Source of the DNA: Hymenobacter sp. UV11
Lineage (GTDB): Bacteria > Bacteroidota > Bacteroidia > Cytophagales > Hymenobacteraceae
DNA: 64,000 bases
NCBI RefSeq assembly: GCF_004684095.1
Contig: NZ_SRII01000004.1
Location: forward strand, 62,001 to 126,000
Reading direction: 5' to 3'
The notes under the pieces were generated by a model. That model made no database searches, was not told the DNA's origin, and saw nothing but the letters and a program-made list of their open reading frames with translations. Numbering within the stretch: the first letter of the stretch is position 1; each line of letters starts with the position of its first letter. A program made the translations under genes and the position numbers. Shown here piece by piece: positions 41,746-49,525 of the stretch.

Positions 41746-43152
41746 ATGTCGCAACCATCTTTACAGCGCCGTTTGGGCCTGGTCCAAGCTACTGCCCTCA
41801 ATATGATTGACATGGTGGGCATCGGCCCCTTTGTCACGCTGCCCCTGGTCATGGGTTTTATGGGGCCCAACTTCCTGCTGGCCTGGATGGTAGGCGCGGC
41901 ACTGGCCGCTATGGACGGCCTCATCTGGAGCGAGCTGGGCGCGGCCTACCCCGAGGCGGGCGGCTCGTACCGCTTCCTCAAGCTAGCCTACGGCGAGCAG
42001 AAGTGGGGTCGCTACATGTCGTTTCTCTACGTGTGGCAAACGCTGATTCAGTCGCCGCTGGTGCTGGCGTCGGGCGCCATTGGCTTTGCGCAGTACTTCG
42101 GCTACCTCGTGCCTATGACCGAGTGGTGGCAGCCCAAAGTGGTGGCCGGTACCGTGGTTTTGCTGCTGATAGCCTTGCTCTACCGCCGCATCGAGGACAT
42201 TGGCAAGCTCGGTGTGGCGCTGTGGGTGGGCGTGCTCAGCCTCATGGGCTGGCTGATTTTTGGCGGCCTCACCCACGCCAACCACCCGGTGGCCTGGCTG
42301 CCGGTGGGGGGGGTAGGGAAATTGCCCGGCCTGCTCATCTCGGTGGCAATGGGCCAGGCGGCCGTCAAAACCATTTATTCCTACCTCGGCTACTACAACG
42401 TGTGCCACCTCGGCGCCGAAATCAAAGGCCCCGAAAAAGTGATTCCGCGCAGCATTTTCCTGAGCATCCTGGGTATCGCGGCGCTCTATTTATTGCTGAA
42501 CTGGAGCGTGGGCACCGTCATTCCGTGGCAGGAAGTGCAGAGCTGGCAGGCCGGCGCCGGCGACAAGTCGCAGTTCATTATCAGCGTGTTTATGGAGCGG
42601 CTGTATGGGCACACGGCGGCTACCATTGCCACCGGTATGGTGCTGCTGGTGGCGTTCGCGTCGCTGTTTGCGGTGCTGCTGGGCTACTCGCGCATCCCCT
42701 ATGCGGCGGCGGCCGATGGCGAGTTTCTGCCCGTGTTTGGCAAGCTGCATCCTACCAAGCAGTTCCCCTACGTGTCGTTGCTGTTGCTGGGGGGGGTAGG
42801 GTTCGTGTTCAGCCTGCTGTTTCGGCTGGGCGAGGTGATTTCGGCCATCCTGGCGATGCGCATTTTGGTGCAGTTTGTGGGCCAGGCGGTGGGGCTGGTG
42901 CTGCTGCGCCGCCGCCGCGGCACGGCGTCGCTGCCCTTCAAGATGCCACTCTACCCGCTGCCCGTCATCCTGGTTGTCATCGTGTGGCTGGCTGTGTTTG
43001 CGGGCATTGCGCCGGTCGAGGTCAACTGGGGTGGCCTGCACTTCCAGCTCTACTTCCAGGTAGCCGCGCTGGGCATGATGGCCCTAGGCACGGTGGCGTT
43101 TCTGCTCTGGAGCCGCCGCGAGGCCAAGTGGCCGTTTTTGCCTGTTGACTAA
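41746..43152 (+). CDS. APC-family amino acid or amine permease
   Basis: The product is 468 residues with about twelve membrane helices. The N-terminal helix region (LGLVQATALNMIDMVGIGPFVTLPLVMGFMG) has the Gly-rich unwound helix 1 typical of the APC superfamily. AALAAMDGLIWSELGAAYPEAGGSYRFLKLAYGE is helix 2 and the first loop, with Glu and Gly-Gly-Ser conserved. The substrate is likely an amino acid but not specified. The ATG at 41746 lies six bases after a TACCTTCG box at 41732, so the leader would be short. Confidence 0.85.
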   Translation: MSQPSLQRRLGLVQATALNMIDMVGIGPFVTLPLVMGFMGPNFLLAWMVGAALAAMDGLIWSELGAAYPEAGGSYRFLKLAYGEQKWGRYMSFLYVWQTLIQSPLVLASGAIGFAQYFGYLVPMTEWWQPKVVAGTVVLLLIALLYRRIEDIGKLGVALWVGVLSLMGWLIFGGLTHANHPVAWLPVGGVGKLPGLLISVAMGQAAVKTIYSYLGYYNVCHLGAEIKGPEKVIPRSIFLSILGIAALYLLLNWSVGTVIPWQEVQSWQAGAGDKSQFIISVFMERLYGHTAATIATGMVLLVAFASLFAVLLGYSRIPYAAAADGEFLPVFGKLHPTKQFPYVSLLLLGGVGFVFSLLFRLGEVISAILAMRILVQFVGQAVGLVLLRRRRGTASLPFKMPLYPLPVILVVIVWLAVFAGIAPVEVNWGGLHFQLYFQVAALGMMALGTVAFLLWSRREAKWPFLPVD

Positions 43153-43178
43153 TTCGCGCAGTATTTCGCGGATAGGTC

Positions 43179-43206
43179 GCCCTCCACGGGGCACCCCGTG
43201 GAGGGC
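43179..43206. terminator. 13-bp hairpin between convergent genes
   Basis: GCCCTCCACGGGG pairs exactly with CCCCGTGGAGGGC around a two-base loop. It lies between the permease and the DUF92 gene, 26 bases past the permease stop codon. There is no T-run, so it may act as a transcription block rather than a classic terminator. Confidence 0.55.
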
Positions 43207-43218
43207 AAAACTGCCTTA

Positions 43219-43941
43219 CTACCCCAGCCACTGCCTCAGTCCACCTGCCACCAGCGCGCCAATGAATGTATTGAGAAAATTGACCGCATTGTTACTCAAA
43301 TAACCCTGCCGCTCCAATGTGGCGCCCAGCACCGAATCGGCCAGGTTGCCGGCCGTGCCCGCCACCAGCAGCCACCCAAAGGCCGGCCCCCAGCCAAATC
43401 CCAGGCAGTAAGCGGCCGCCAGCACGGCGGTGCCGGCCAGTCCCAGGGCCGTGCCTTCCAGGCTCACTACCCCGTTGAGGCCACGCGTATCGGGCCGAAA
43501 AGTGAGGATATTGTAGTAGCGCCGGCCGTACACGTTGCCCAGCTCCGAGGCCAGCGTATCGGCGGTAGCGGCGGCGAAGCTGCCGGCCAGCATCAGGCAG
43601 GCCAGCGGCGCGTAGGTGGGTAGTAACCAGATCAGTAGACCCAATAGGCCCGCCACGCCGGCATTGGCTACTACCTGGCCGGCCGTGCGGCGGCCGCGGT
43701 TTTCCTCGGCCAGCCCCAGGCGGCGCTTATCGGCCACGCGCCAGCTGGAAGCGGCCGTGCCCAACCCAAAAAACAGCGCCAGTAGGGCCAGCCCGCCAAA
43801 GCCGCTGCCCAGAAAGATGAGTAGTCCCAGCGCGCCGCCAGTGCCGGCCGCTGCTATCGTCAGCTTGCCTGCCCGCACGCTGTACCCCATGCCGAGGCCG
43901 AGCAGCACTACTACTAAGCTGAGGCGCATTATATCCGTCAT
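43219..43941 (-). CDS. DUF92-family membrane protein
   Basis: The product is 240 residues with about six membrane helices. Hallmarks of DUF92 (TMEM19-like) are GGLALLALFFGLGTAASSWR, AATADTLASELGNVYGRRYYNILTF, RPDTRGLNGVVSLEGTALGL, and AGTAGNLADSVLGATLERQGYLSNNAVNFLNT. Plant relatives phosphorylate phytyl phosphate (VTE6), and a similar polyprenyl phosphate kinase role here is inference only. It starts 4 bases after the GNAT stop codon. Confidence 0.88.
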   Translation of the reverse strand: MTDIMRLSLVVVLLGLGMGYSVRAGKLTIAAAGTGGALGLLIFLGSGFGGLALLALFFGLGTAASSWRVADKRRLGLAEENRGRRTAGQVVANAGVAGLLGLLIWLLPTYAPLACLMLAGSFAAATADTLASELGNVYGRRYYNILTFRPDTRGLNGVVSLEGTALGLAGTAVLAAAYCLGFGWGPAFGWLLVAGTAGNLADSVLGATLERQGYLSNNAVNFLNTFIGALVAGGLRQWLG

Positions 43942-43945
43942 GGCG

Positions 43946-44461
43946 CTACCCCAGCTGCTTTTCGTAGCAAAAAAACAGCAGCCCCGGCCGAAACGCCAGC
44001 TTTATCTCGCCCGCAAAGCGATAGCCTAGCTTCGGAAACAGCCGCTGGGTGGCCACGTTTTCCGAGTTAGTGTCCACGCGCAACGTGCGCAGGCCCTGCA
44101 CTATGGCTTCGTGCTCGGCCTGGCGCAGCAGCGCGGCGGCCACGCCCCGGCCCTGGGCGGCGGGGGCCACGGCCAGCCGGTGCGTTACGAGGGCCGGCGC
44201 GGCGGCGTCCCAATCGGCGTCGGCGTATTCGGGGTCCTGGTCTTGGGTGAGGGCGGCTACCCCCTCAATTTCGCCCAGGCGCTCGGCCACCCAGAGGTGC
44301 TGCTTTTCGATGTCCTGGCGGAAAACCTCCTCGTTTGGGTACTCGCTGGTCCACTGGTAGTTGCCGCTGGCGTTCATCAGCGGCACCACGGCGCGCACCA
44401 GCGCCACGATGGCCGGCAAGTCGGCCGCCGTGGCGCGGCGGATGGTCAGGTCGTGGGTCAT
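43946..44461 (-). CDS. GNAT-family N-acetyltransferase
   Basis: The product is 171 residues: IRRATAADLPAIVALVRAVV (start of the fold), LWVAERLGEIEGVAAL, and the acetyl-CoA pyrophosphate-binding loop HRLAVAPAAQGRGVAAALLRQAEHEA, then LRVDTNSENVATQRLFPKLGYRF. It transfers an acetyl group to an unknown amine. It forms an operon with the DUF92 gene, 4 bases apart. Confidence 0.88.
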   Translation of the reverse strand: MTHDLTIRRATAADLPAIVALVRAVVPLMNASGNYQWTSEYPNEEVFRQDIEKQHLWVAERLGEIEGVAALTQDQDPEYADADWDAAAPALVTHRLAVAPAAQGRGVAAALLRQAEHEAIVQGLRTLRVDTNSENVATQRLFPKLGYRFAGEIKLAFRPGLLFFCYEKQLG

Positions 44462-44502
44462 TTATGTTGAGCTGTTAGCTGAGAGCGCCTAATTAAAAAG
44501 CA

Positions 44503-44610
44503 AAAATCGTTTGTCATTGCGAGCGCAGCGCGGCAATCGCCCCAGAACGATACCCGCACGAGTCGTTCTAAGGCGATTGCCGCGCTGCGCTCGCAATGAC
44601 AAACGATTTT
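44503..44610. repeat. Inverted repeat, CATTGCGAGCGC family, perfect 39-bp arms plus nested stem
   Basis: Arms at 44503-44541 and 44572-44610 are exact reverse complements, with AGAACGA and TCGTTCT forming a further inner stem. It fills the space between the hemB stop codon and the GNAT gene start, 11 bases from hemB. Confidence 0.95.
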
Positions 44611-44621
44611 CTAATAGCTGC

Positions 44622-45608
44622 CTACCCCCGGCGCAGCACCTCGGCCGCGTCCTTGGCGAAGTAAGTCAGAATGGCATCGGCGCCGGCGCGCTTGATGCTC
44701 ATGAGCACCTCCATCATGGTTTTTTCGCCATCGACCCAGCCGTTTTGGGCGGCGGCTTTTACCATGGCGTACTCGCCGCTCACGTTGTAGGCCGTCACGG
44801 GCAGGTTGGTGTTGTTCTTCACTTCCCGGATGATATCGAGGTAGCTCAGAGCGGGCTTAATCATCACCATGTCAGCGCCTTCGGCTTCGTCGAGCTGCAG
44901 CTCGCGCAGGGCTTCGAGGCGGTTGGCAGGGTTCATTTGGTAGCTCTTTTTATCGCCTTTTTTGGGCGCCGAGTCCAGCGCGTCGCGGAATGGGCCGTAG
45001 AAGGCCGACGCGTACTTAGCCGTGTAGCTCATGATGCTGACGTGGCTGAACGCGTTGCGGTCGAGCACGTCCCGAATCCAGGCCACGCGGCCGTCCATCA
45101 TGTCGCTGGGCCCGATGATGTCGGCCCCGGCGCGGGCCTGGGCCAGCGCCATTTGGCCGAGCACTTCGAGCGAGGCATCGTTGAGAATCTCGCCGGTTTC
45201 CTGGTTCACTACCCCGTCGTGGCCGTCGGAGGAGTAGGGGTCCATGGCCACGTCGGTCATAATCACCACGTCCGGAAACTGCCGCTTAATGTCGGCTACC
45301 GTTTTCAGGTAAAGGCCGTCCATGTTGGTCGATTCGCGGGCCAGCGGGTCTTTCAGCGCATCATTCAGACCCGGAAACGGGGCGAAGGAGTTGATACCCA
45401 ACTCCACGGCTGCCCCGATTTCGTCGATGATGCGGTCGGCCGAGTAGCGGTATACACCGGGCATCGACTTCACTTTGAGGCGCTGGTTTTGGCCTTCGAT
45501 AATAAAAACCGGATAAATAAAATCGTGGGCGGTGAGGCGCGTTTCCTGCACCATGTCGCGGATTACCTGCGACTTACGATTGCGGCGGGGGCGGTGAGTT
45601 GGAATCAT
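44622..45608 (-). CDS. hemB: Porphobilinogen synthase (delta-aminolevulinate dehydratase)
   Basis: The 328-residue enzyme condenses two 5-aminolevulinates to porphobilinogen for tetrapyrrole synthesis. It shows FIYPVFIIEG, MPGVYRYS, the first active-site lysine in IMSYTAKYASAFYGPFRDA, and the Schiff-base lysine in DMVMIKPALSYLDII. In the metal site, the zinc-type cysteines are replaced: DVAMDPYSSDGHDG has Ala and Asp at those positions, so it belongs to the magnesium- or potassium-dependent form. Confidence 0.95.
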   Translation of the reverse strand: MIPTHRPRRNRKSQVIRDMVQETRLTAHDFIYPVFIIEGQNQRLKVKSMPGVYRYSADRIIDEIGAAVELGINSFAPFPGLNDALKDPLARESTNMDGLYLKTVADIKRQFPDVVIMTDVAMDPYSSDGHDGVVNQETGEILNDASLEVLGQMALAQARAGADIIGPSDMMDGRVAWIRDVLDRNAFSHVSIMSYTAKYASAFYGPFRDALDSAPKKGDKKSYQMNPANRLEALRELQLDEAEGADMVMIKPALSYLDIIREVKNNTNLPVTAYNVSGEYAMVKAAAQNGWVDGEKTMMEVLMSIKRAGADAILTYFAKDAAEVLRRG

Positions 45609-45666
45609 AGCTCAAAGAACAGCCGGCCGGGCCTTTTGTGTGCCCCACCACCCGCAAAAAGTGCTT

Positions 45667-45723
45667 GTAGGGTAAGCTTCAGCTTGCCGCCGCCCGACCG
45701 ACGGCAGCCAAAGCTTACCCTAC
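45667..45723. repeat. Inverted repeat, GGATAAGCTT family, overlapping a stop codon
   Basis: GTAGGGTAAGCTTCAGCTTG on the left pairs with GCCAAAGCTTACCCTAC on the right, with one indel. The right arm contains the stop codon of the lipoprotein gene on the minus strand. A relative of the element at 19519. Confidence 0.8.
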
Positions 45724-46289
45724 TTCTTCTTACCCCCGCTCACCAGGCTATACAGCAGATAAAGCACCACCAGCGCGCCCACGGCCAGCCCTACCCCCCC
45801 CCAGAAGCTCACGCCCGGAATGAGGGCAAACAGCGCCGCCAGCCCGGCTACGATGGCTAGCGCCACGCCAATAAAGAACAGCGCCACGCGCCCCAGGCCG
45901 TTCTCGGCCGCGCCGTGGGTGGCCTGCTGCCGCAGCAAGCGCGGCCAGTGGCGCAGTTGGGCCTGGGGCAGCGTAGTGGTCGTTGCTAAAGTCGGGTCGG
46001 TCAGCGCTGCCGTTTGCAGCCGTGGCAGCACCGTTACCAGGCGTTGGGCGCCGGGGTGGGGGGTAGGCGCGGCGCCGACTACCACAGCTTCTGCCACCGG
46101 GGCAGCGGGCAATGCGGCCGAGTCGGCCAGCGTGGTGCTTACCCTAGGCGCCACAGCCGTAGCGGCCCGGTAGGGCGCCGGCTGAAAGGAGAAGCTGGGC
46201 CGGCTGCTTTGGCAGCTACTAGCCATAAAGCCAGCCAGCAACGGCAGCAAACAGAGGAAAACCAAGCGAAAGCGCGTAGCAAAGAGCAT
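45720..46289 (-). CDS. Lipoprotein with C-terminal membrane hairpin
   Basis: The product is 189 residues. A signal peptide with a lipobox (AGFMASSC) is followed by a Pro/Ala/Thr-rich segment. Two hydrophobic helices near the C-terminus (VALFFIGVALAIVAGLAALFALI and GVGLAVGALVVLYLLYSLV) form a likely hairpin, ending in basic GGKKK. I recognise no family. Its stop codon lies inside a repeat. Confidence 0.65.
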   Translation of the reverse strand: MLFATRFRLVFLCLLPLLAGFMASSCQSSRPSFSFQPAPYRAATAVAPRVSTTLADSAALPAAPVAEAVVVGAAPTPHPGAQRLVTVLPRLQTAALTDPTLATTTTLPQAQLRHWPRLLRQQATHGAAENGLGRVALFFIGVALAIVAGLAALFALIPGVSFWGGVGLAVGALVVLYLLYSLVSGGKKK

Positions 46290-46475
46290 AGGGAAAAGCC
46301 AGATATGAAGCCTAAGGTGGACTGTACGGATATTCCGCAGTTTCCGCTATTCGGCGGCCGGCCACCCGGCTCCCTACCCCCCTCGCGCACGCCGAAGCCC
46401 GGCCCGGCCCGGCGGCCTGTAGCAGTGGTTTGGGGTACTGTGCGCAACCTGCTTTAACCTGGCGGAACTCCGCGT

Positions 46476-47717
46476 TTAGAACGCCAGAATAACCTGCTCA
46501 ATCACGTCGCAGGCCGCGTGCAGCTGCTCTTCGGTGATGACCAGCGGCGGGGCAAAGCGGATAATATCGCCGTGGGTGGGCTTGGCCAGCAGGCCGTGCT
46601 CCATGAGGCTCACGCACACGTCCCAGGCGGTGCGGCCGTCGGCGGCGGGCTTGATAACCACGGCGTTGAGCAGGCCCCGGCCGCGCACTAGCGTCACCAC
46701 TTCGAGGCGCTGGGCCTGCAACTGGCGCATGCGGGCCCGGAAAATCTCGCCCAGGCGAAAGGCATTATCGGCCAGCTTTTCGTCGAGTAGCACGTCCAGC
46801 GCGGCCTGCATGACGGCGCAGGCCAGCGGGTTGCCGCCAAACGTGGAGCCGTGCTGCCCCGGCTTGATGGTGAGCATAATGGCATCATCGGCCAGCACCG
46901 CCGATACGGGTAGCACGCCGCCACTCAGGGCCTTGCCCAGAATGAGAATATCACCCCGAACTTCTTCGTAATCAGTGGCCAGCAGCTTGCCGGTGCGGCC
47001 CAGGCCGGTCTGAATTTCGTCGGTAATCAATAGCACATTGTGCTCCCGGCACAGCTCGGCGGCGGCGGTCAGGTAGCCCTCGCCGGGCACTACTACCCCC
47101 GCCTCGCCCTGGATGGGCTCGATGAGGAAGCCGCACACGTGCGGGTCGGCCAGCGCTTCGGCCAGGGCCGCGGCATCGTTATAAGGGACCACCTGGTAGC
47201 CCGGCACGTAGGGGCCGAAGCCGCCCGTGCTGTCGGGGTCGGTGCTGAAGGAGATAATGCCCGTGGTGCGGCCGTGGAAGTTGTGCTCGGCCACCACAAT
47301 GCGTGCCATGTTGGGTGCAATGCCCTTTTCCTGGTAGCCCCACTTGCGAGCCAGCTTGAGGGCCGTTTCCACGGCCTCGGCGCCCGAGTTCATCAGCAGC
47401 GCCTTATCGTAGCCAAACAGCTCACACAGCTGCTTCTCGGCCGCACCCAGCCGGTCGTTGAAAAATGCCCGCGAAGTCAGCGTCAGCTTCTGCGCCTGCT
47501 CCGTCAGCGCCCCGATGATGCGCGGGTGGCAGTGCCCCTGGTTCACGGCCGAATAGGCCGAGAGAAAGTCGAAATACTGCCGGCCGGCCACGTCCCACAG
47601 GTGCACGCCCCGGCCCCGGCTCAGCACCACGGGCAGCGGGTGGTAGTTGTGGGCACCGTATTGGTCTTCGAGCTGCATCAGCTCTTCGGCGTGCGAGGTG
47701 GGGGTAGGGGCTAGCAT
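46476..47717 (-). CDS. rocD: Ornithine--oxo-acid transaminase
   Basis: A 413-residue PLP class III aminotransferase that converts ornithine and 2-oxoglutarate to glutamate semialdehyde and glutamate. It shows [46 protein letters not shown] (RocD-specific start), [39 protein letters not shown], and the PLP lysine in [19 protein letters not shown]. The 186-base gap to the lipoprotein gene holds only a poor small ORF. Confidence 0.95.
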   Translation of the reverse strand: MLAPTPTSHAEELMQLEDQYGAHNYHPLPVVLSRGRGVHLWDVAGRQYFDFLSAYSAVNQGHCHPRIIGALTEQAQKLTLTSRAFFNDRLGAAEKQLCELFGYDKALLMNSGAEAVETALKLARKWGYQEKGIAPNMARIVVAEHNFHGRTTGIISFSTDPDSTGGFGPYVPGYQVVPYNDAAALAEALADPHVCGFLIEPIQGEAGVVVPGEGYLTAAAELCREHNVLLITDEIQTGLGRTGKLLATDYEEVRGDILILGKALSGGVLPVSAVLADDAIMLTIKPGQHGSTFGGNPLACAVMQAALDVLLDEKLADNAFRLGEIFRARMRQLQAQRLEVVTLVRGRGLLNAVVIKPAADGRTAWDVCVSLMEHGLLAKPTHGDIIRFAPPLVITEEQLHAACDVIEQVILAF

Positions 47718-47751
47718 AGGGTGGGGGGGTAGAGTAAGGTTTTAACGTATT

Positions 47752-47759
47752 CAAAATTA
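47752..47759 (-). promoter_or_regulatory. -7 box TAATTTTG of rocD
   Basis: The minus strand reads TAATTTTG, a match to TAnnTTTG, 34 bases upstream of the rocD ATG. Confidence 0.5.
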
Positions 47760-47790
47760 CGAACAAAGCAGCCGCTATTTTGGCCGCTGC

Positions 47791-47798
47791 TACCTTTG
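47791..47798 (+). promoter_or_regulatory. -7 box TACCTTTG of ridA
   Basis: TACCTTTG ends seven bases before the ridA ATG, implying a leader of only a few bases. It is divergent from the rocD box. Confidence 0.55.
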
Positions 47799-47805
47799 CC
47801 TTGCT

Positions 47806-48192
47806 ATGGAAATCCTACATCACCCCGACGCCCCGCAGGCGGTTGGCCCATATAGCCAGGCCATTGAGGCGGGCGGCTTCGTGTTTTGCTCGGGCCAAAC
47901 GCCCCTCGTGCCGGCCTCCATGCGCATCGAGGCCGATACTATCGAAGCGCAAACCCGGCAGGCGCTGGCCAATCTGGCTACCGTGCTCGCCGCCCGCCAC
48001 CTGGGGCTGGCCGACATTGTGAAAACCACCGTTTTTCTCAAAAACTTCGCCGACTTTGCCCGCATGAACGCCGTGTATGCCGACGTATTTGGGACGCACC
48101 GCCCGGCCCGTACCACCGTCGAAGTATCGCGCCTGCCCCTGGAGGCGCTGGTCGAAATCGAGTGCATTGCCGCCCTGCCCAATGCCCGATGA
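47806..48192 (+). CDS. ridA: RidA-family reactive intermediate deaminase
   Basis: The product is 128 residues. It has GPYSQAIEAGGFVFCSGQTP, the AQTRQALANLATVLAARHL helix, VKTTVFLKNFADFARMNAVYADVFG and the active-site arginine in ARTTVEVSRLPLEALVEIECIAA. RidA hydrolyses reactive enamine/imine products of PLP enzymes, preventing their damage. This fits its position divergent from rocD, a PLP enzyme, though the link is inference. The next gene overlaps its 3' end. Confidence 0.95.
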   Translation: MEILHHPDAPQAVGPYSQAIEAGGFVFCSGQTPLVPASMRIEADTIEAQTRQALANLATVLAARHLGLADIVKTTVFLKNFADFARMNAVYADVFGTHRPARTTVEVSRLPLEALVEIECIAALPNAR

Positions 48193-48355
48193 CCCCCGGC
48201 TAGCCGCCTTTGCCGCCCTGCCCCTGCAGCCCGGCGATTTCTACCACACCCCCGAAGGCTACCTCGTTTTCACTGCGCAATACCACCAGCGCCGGGGTTT
48301 TTGCTGCGGCAGCGGCTGCCGCCATTGCCCCTGGAAAAAAGAAAAACAGGCCTAG
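48182..48355 (+). CDS. Small cysteine-cluster protein (DUF5522-like)
   Basis: The 57-residue product starts at an ATG 11 bases before the ridA stop codon, in a different frame. PGDFYHTPEGYLVFTAQYHQRRGFCCGSGCRHCPWKKEK carries five closely spaced residues (CC, C, HC) typical of the DUF5522 family, which may bind a metal. The translational overlap with ridA suggests tight coupling. Too short to be sure of the function. Confidence 0.78.
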   Translation: MPDDPRLAAFAALPLQPGDFYHTPEGYLVFTAQYHQRRGFCCGSGCRHCPWKKEKQA

Positions 48356-48436
48356 CGAAAGAGGAAAAATTGCTTCCAAAGCCGCCGCCGGGGGCTACTC
48401 CTTGTCGTTCATCGCTGCTGCTCAATTGCTTTACGA

Positions 48437-48468
48437 TTTGGTATTTGGCTGAAAATTGCCGATATTTG
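48437..48468 (+). promoter_or_regulatory. Promoter of rpmB
   Basis: TTTG at 48437-48440 and GATATTTG at 48461-48468 are separated by 20 bases, close to TTTG-N19-TAnnTTTG. The rpmB ATG lies 40 bases downstream. Confidence 0.65.
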
Positions 48469-48508
48469 CGGCCCGTTTCGGAATAGCATCATCTAACCCT
48501 TCGATATC

Positions 48509-48748
48509 ATGGCCCGAGTTTGTGATTTGACCGGCAAGCGTACCCGCGTAGGCAACAACGTATCGCACGCCAACAACAAGACTAAGCGTAAGTTCTACCC
48601 CAACTTGCAGAAAAAGCGCTTTTACATCCCCGAGCAAGACGCTTGGGTAACGCTGAAAGTAGCCGCCTCTACCATCCGCACCATCAACAAGAATGGCATC
48701 ATGGCCACCTTGAAGAAGGCCAAGGAGCAGGGCTTCATCGTTTATTAG
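48509..48748 (+). CDS. rpmB: 50S ribosomal protein L28
   Basis: The 79-residue protein starts [38 protein letters not shown], an exact L28 pattern, with [18 protein letters not shown] at the end. L28 is a small component of the large ribosomal subunit. Own promoter upstream. Confidence 0.97.
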   Translation: MARVCDLTGKRTRVGNNVSHANNKTKRKFYPNLQKKRFYIPEQDAWVTLKVAASTIRTINKNGIMATLKKAKEQGFIVY

Positions 48749-48802
48749 TCCGCCACTGCCGCGGTAATTTCTCAGGTTTTTTCGGGCCTGTTAAGTACGA
48801 AT

Positions 48803-48856
48803 GCCGGTGCTGCCACTTGGCTCCTTTTTGAGGGGGTAGGAGGCAGCACCGGCTTT
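48803..48856 (+). terminator. Terminator-like hairpin after rpmB
   Basis: GCCGGTGCTGCC pairs exactly with GGCAGCACCGGC around a 27-base loop and is followed by TTTGTTGT, 54 bases after the rpmB stop codon. Confidence 0.7.
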
Positions 48857-48924
48857 GTTGTGCCGCTGGCAGCAGCAAAGAATTAAAGGCGAGTTAGGTG
48901 CTAACCTAGTATCTGGCTGGCCAC

Positions 48925-48956
48925 TTGCGAAGTTGCGGAAAAAACCCGTACCTTTG
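48925..48956 (+). promoter_or_regulatory. Promoter of the rpmG operon
   Basis: TTG at 48925-48927 and TACCTTTG at 48949-48956 are separated by 21 bases. The ATG of rpmG is 38 bases downstream. Confidence 0.65.
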
Positions 48957-48994
48957 CAGTCCTAAAATTAAAAACTTACCCCCCTCCCGTCACG

Positions 48995-49177
48995 ATGGCC
49001 AAGAAAGGAAACCGGGTGCAGGTTATCATGGAGTGCACCGAGCATAAAAATTCGGGCATGCCGGGCACCTCGCGCTACATCACCACCAAGAATCGCAAGA
49101 ACACCCCCGAGCGTATCGAGCTGAAGAAATTCAACCCGATTCTGCGCAAAATGACTGTTCACAAGGAAATTAAATAA
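48995..49177 (+). CDS. rpmG: 50S ribosomal protein L33
   Basis: The 60-residue product [60 protein letters not shown] is typical L33 with a single cysteine in place of the zinc-ribbon set, as in the C-minus form. It is followed at 8 bases by the DUF4295 gene, an arrangement conserved in Bacteroidota. Confidence 0.97.
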   Translation: MAKKGNRVQVIMECTEHKNSGMPGTSRYITTKNRKNTPERIELKKFNPILRKMTVHKEIK

Positions 49178-49185
49178 CCTGAGTC

Positions 49186-49341
49186 ATGGCTAAGAAAGTA
49201 GTAGCAACGCTGAAAACCGCCACCGGCAAAGACTGGGCGAAAATCATTCGCGCCGTCCGCTCGGAGAAGACCGGGGCCTATACCTTCAAGGAGGAAATGG
49301 TGCCCGTGGATAAAGTACAGGATGCGCTGGCTGGCAAATAA
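49186..49341 (+). CDS. DUF4295-family small ribosome-associated protein
   Basis: The 51-residue product begins MAKKVVATLKTATGKDWAKI and ends VPVDKVQDALAGK. It matches the DUF4295 family, always found beside rpmG in Bacteroidota. Its basic, Lys-rich makeup suggests a ribosomal role; the specific function is unknown. It is too short for common ORF cut-offs. Confidence 0.85.
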   Translation: MAKKVVATLKTATGKDWAKIIRAVRSEKTGAYTFKEEMVPVDKVQDALAGK

Positions 49342-49366
49342 GCCTCCCAGACGGCTGATGTAGTGA

Positions 49367-49394
49367 AAAAGTCCCACCTTCGTGGGACTTTTTT
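49367..49394 (+). terminator. Terminator after rpmG and DUF4295
   Basis: GTCCCAC pairs with GTGGGAC around a CTTC loop and is followed by six T. It begins 25 bases after the DUF4295 stop codon. Confidence 0.9.
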
Positions 49395-49480
49395 CGTGTT
49401 TACCACTTCTGTCACGCCAGCGAGAGCAGCCAGTTCGCGCATGTGCAGAAGCAAGCAATTATCCTCACAACGACTCGGGC

Positions 49481-49510
49481 GAGATGCTTCGGCAGGCTCA
49501 GCATGACGTT
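49481..49510 (+). repeat. Half copy of the GCTTCGACAAGCTCAGCATG family
   Basis: GAGATGCTTCGGCAGGCTCA followed by GCATGACGTT matches one arm of the elements at 27255 and 58089, with two changes. No mirrored arm is present upstream. It sits 16 bases upstream of the ftsY ATG. Confidence 0.7.
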
Positions 49511-49525
49511 CTTTTTGCCGGTATT

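Noticed and set aside
46304..46457. A 50-residue plus-strand ORF (MKPKVDCTDIPQF start) between the rocD and lipoprotein genes
   Set aside because: It is Pro/Arg-rich, has no promoter or family match, and runs through a CCTACCCCC motif region.
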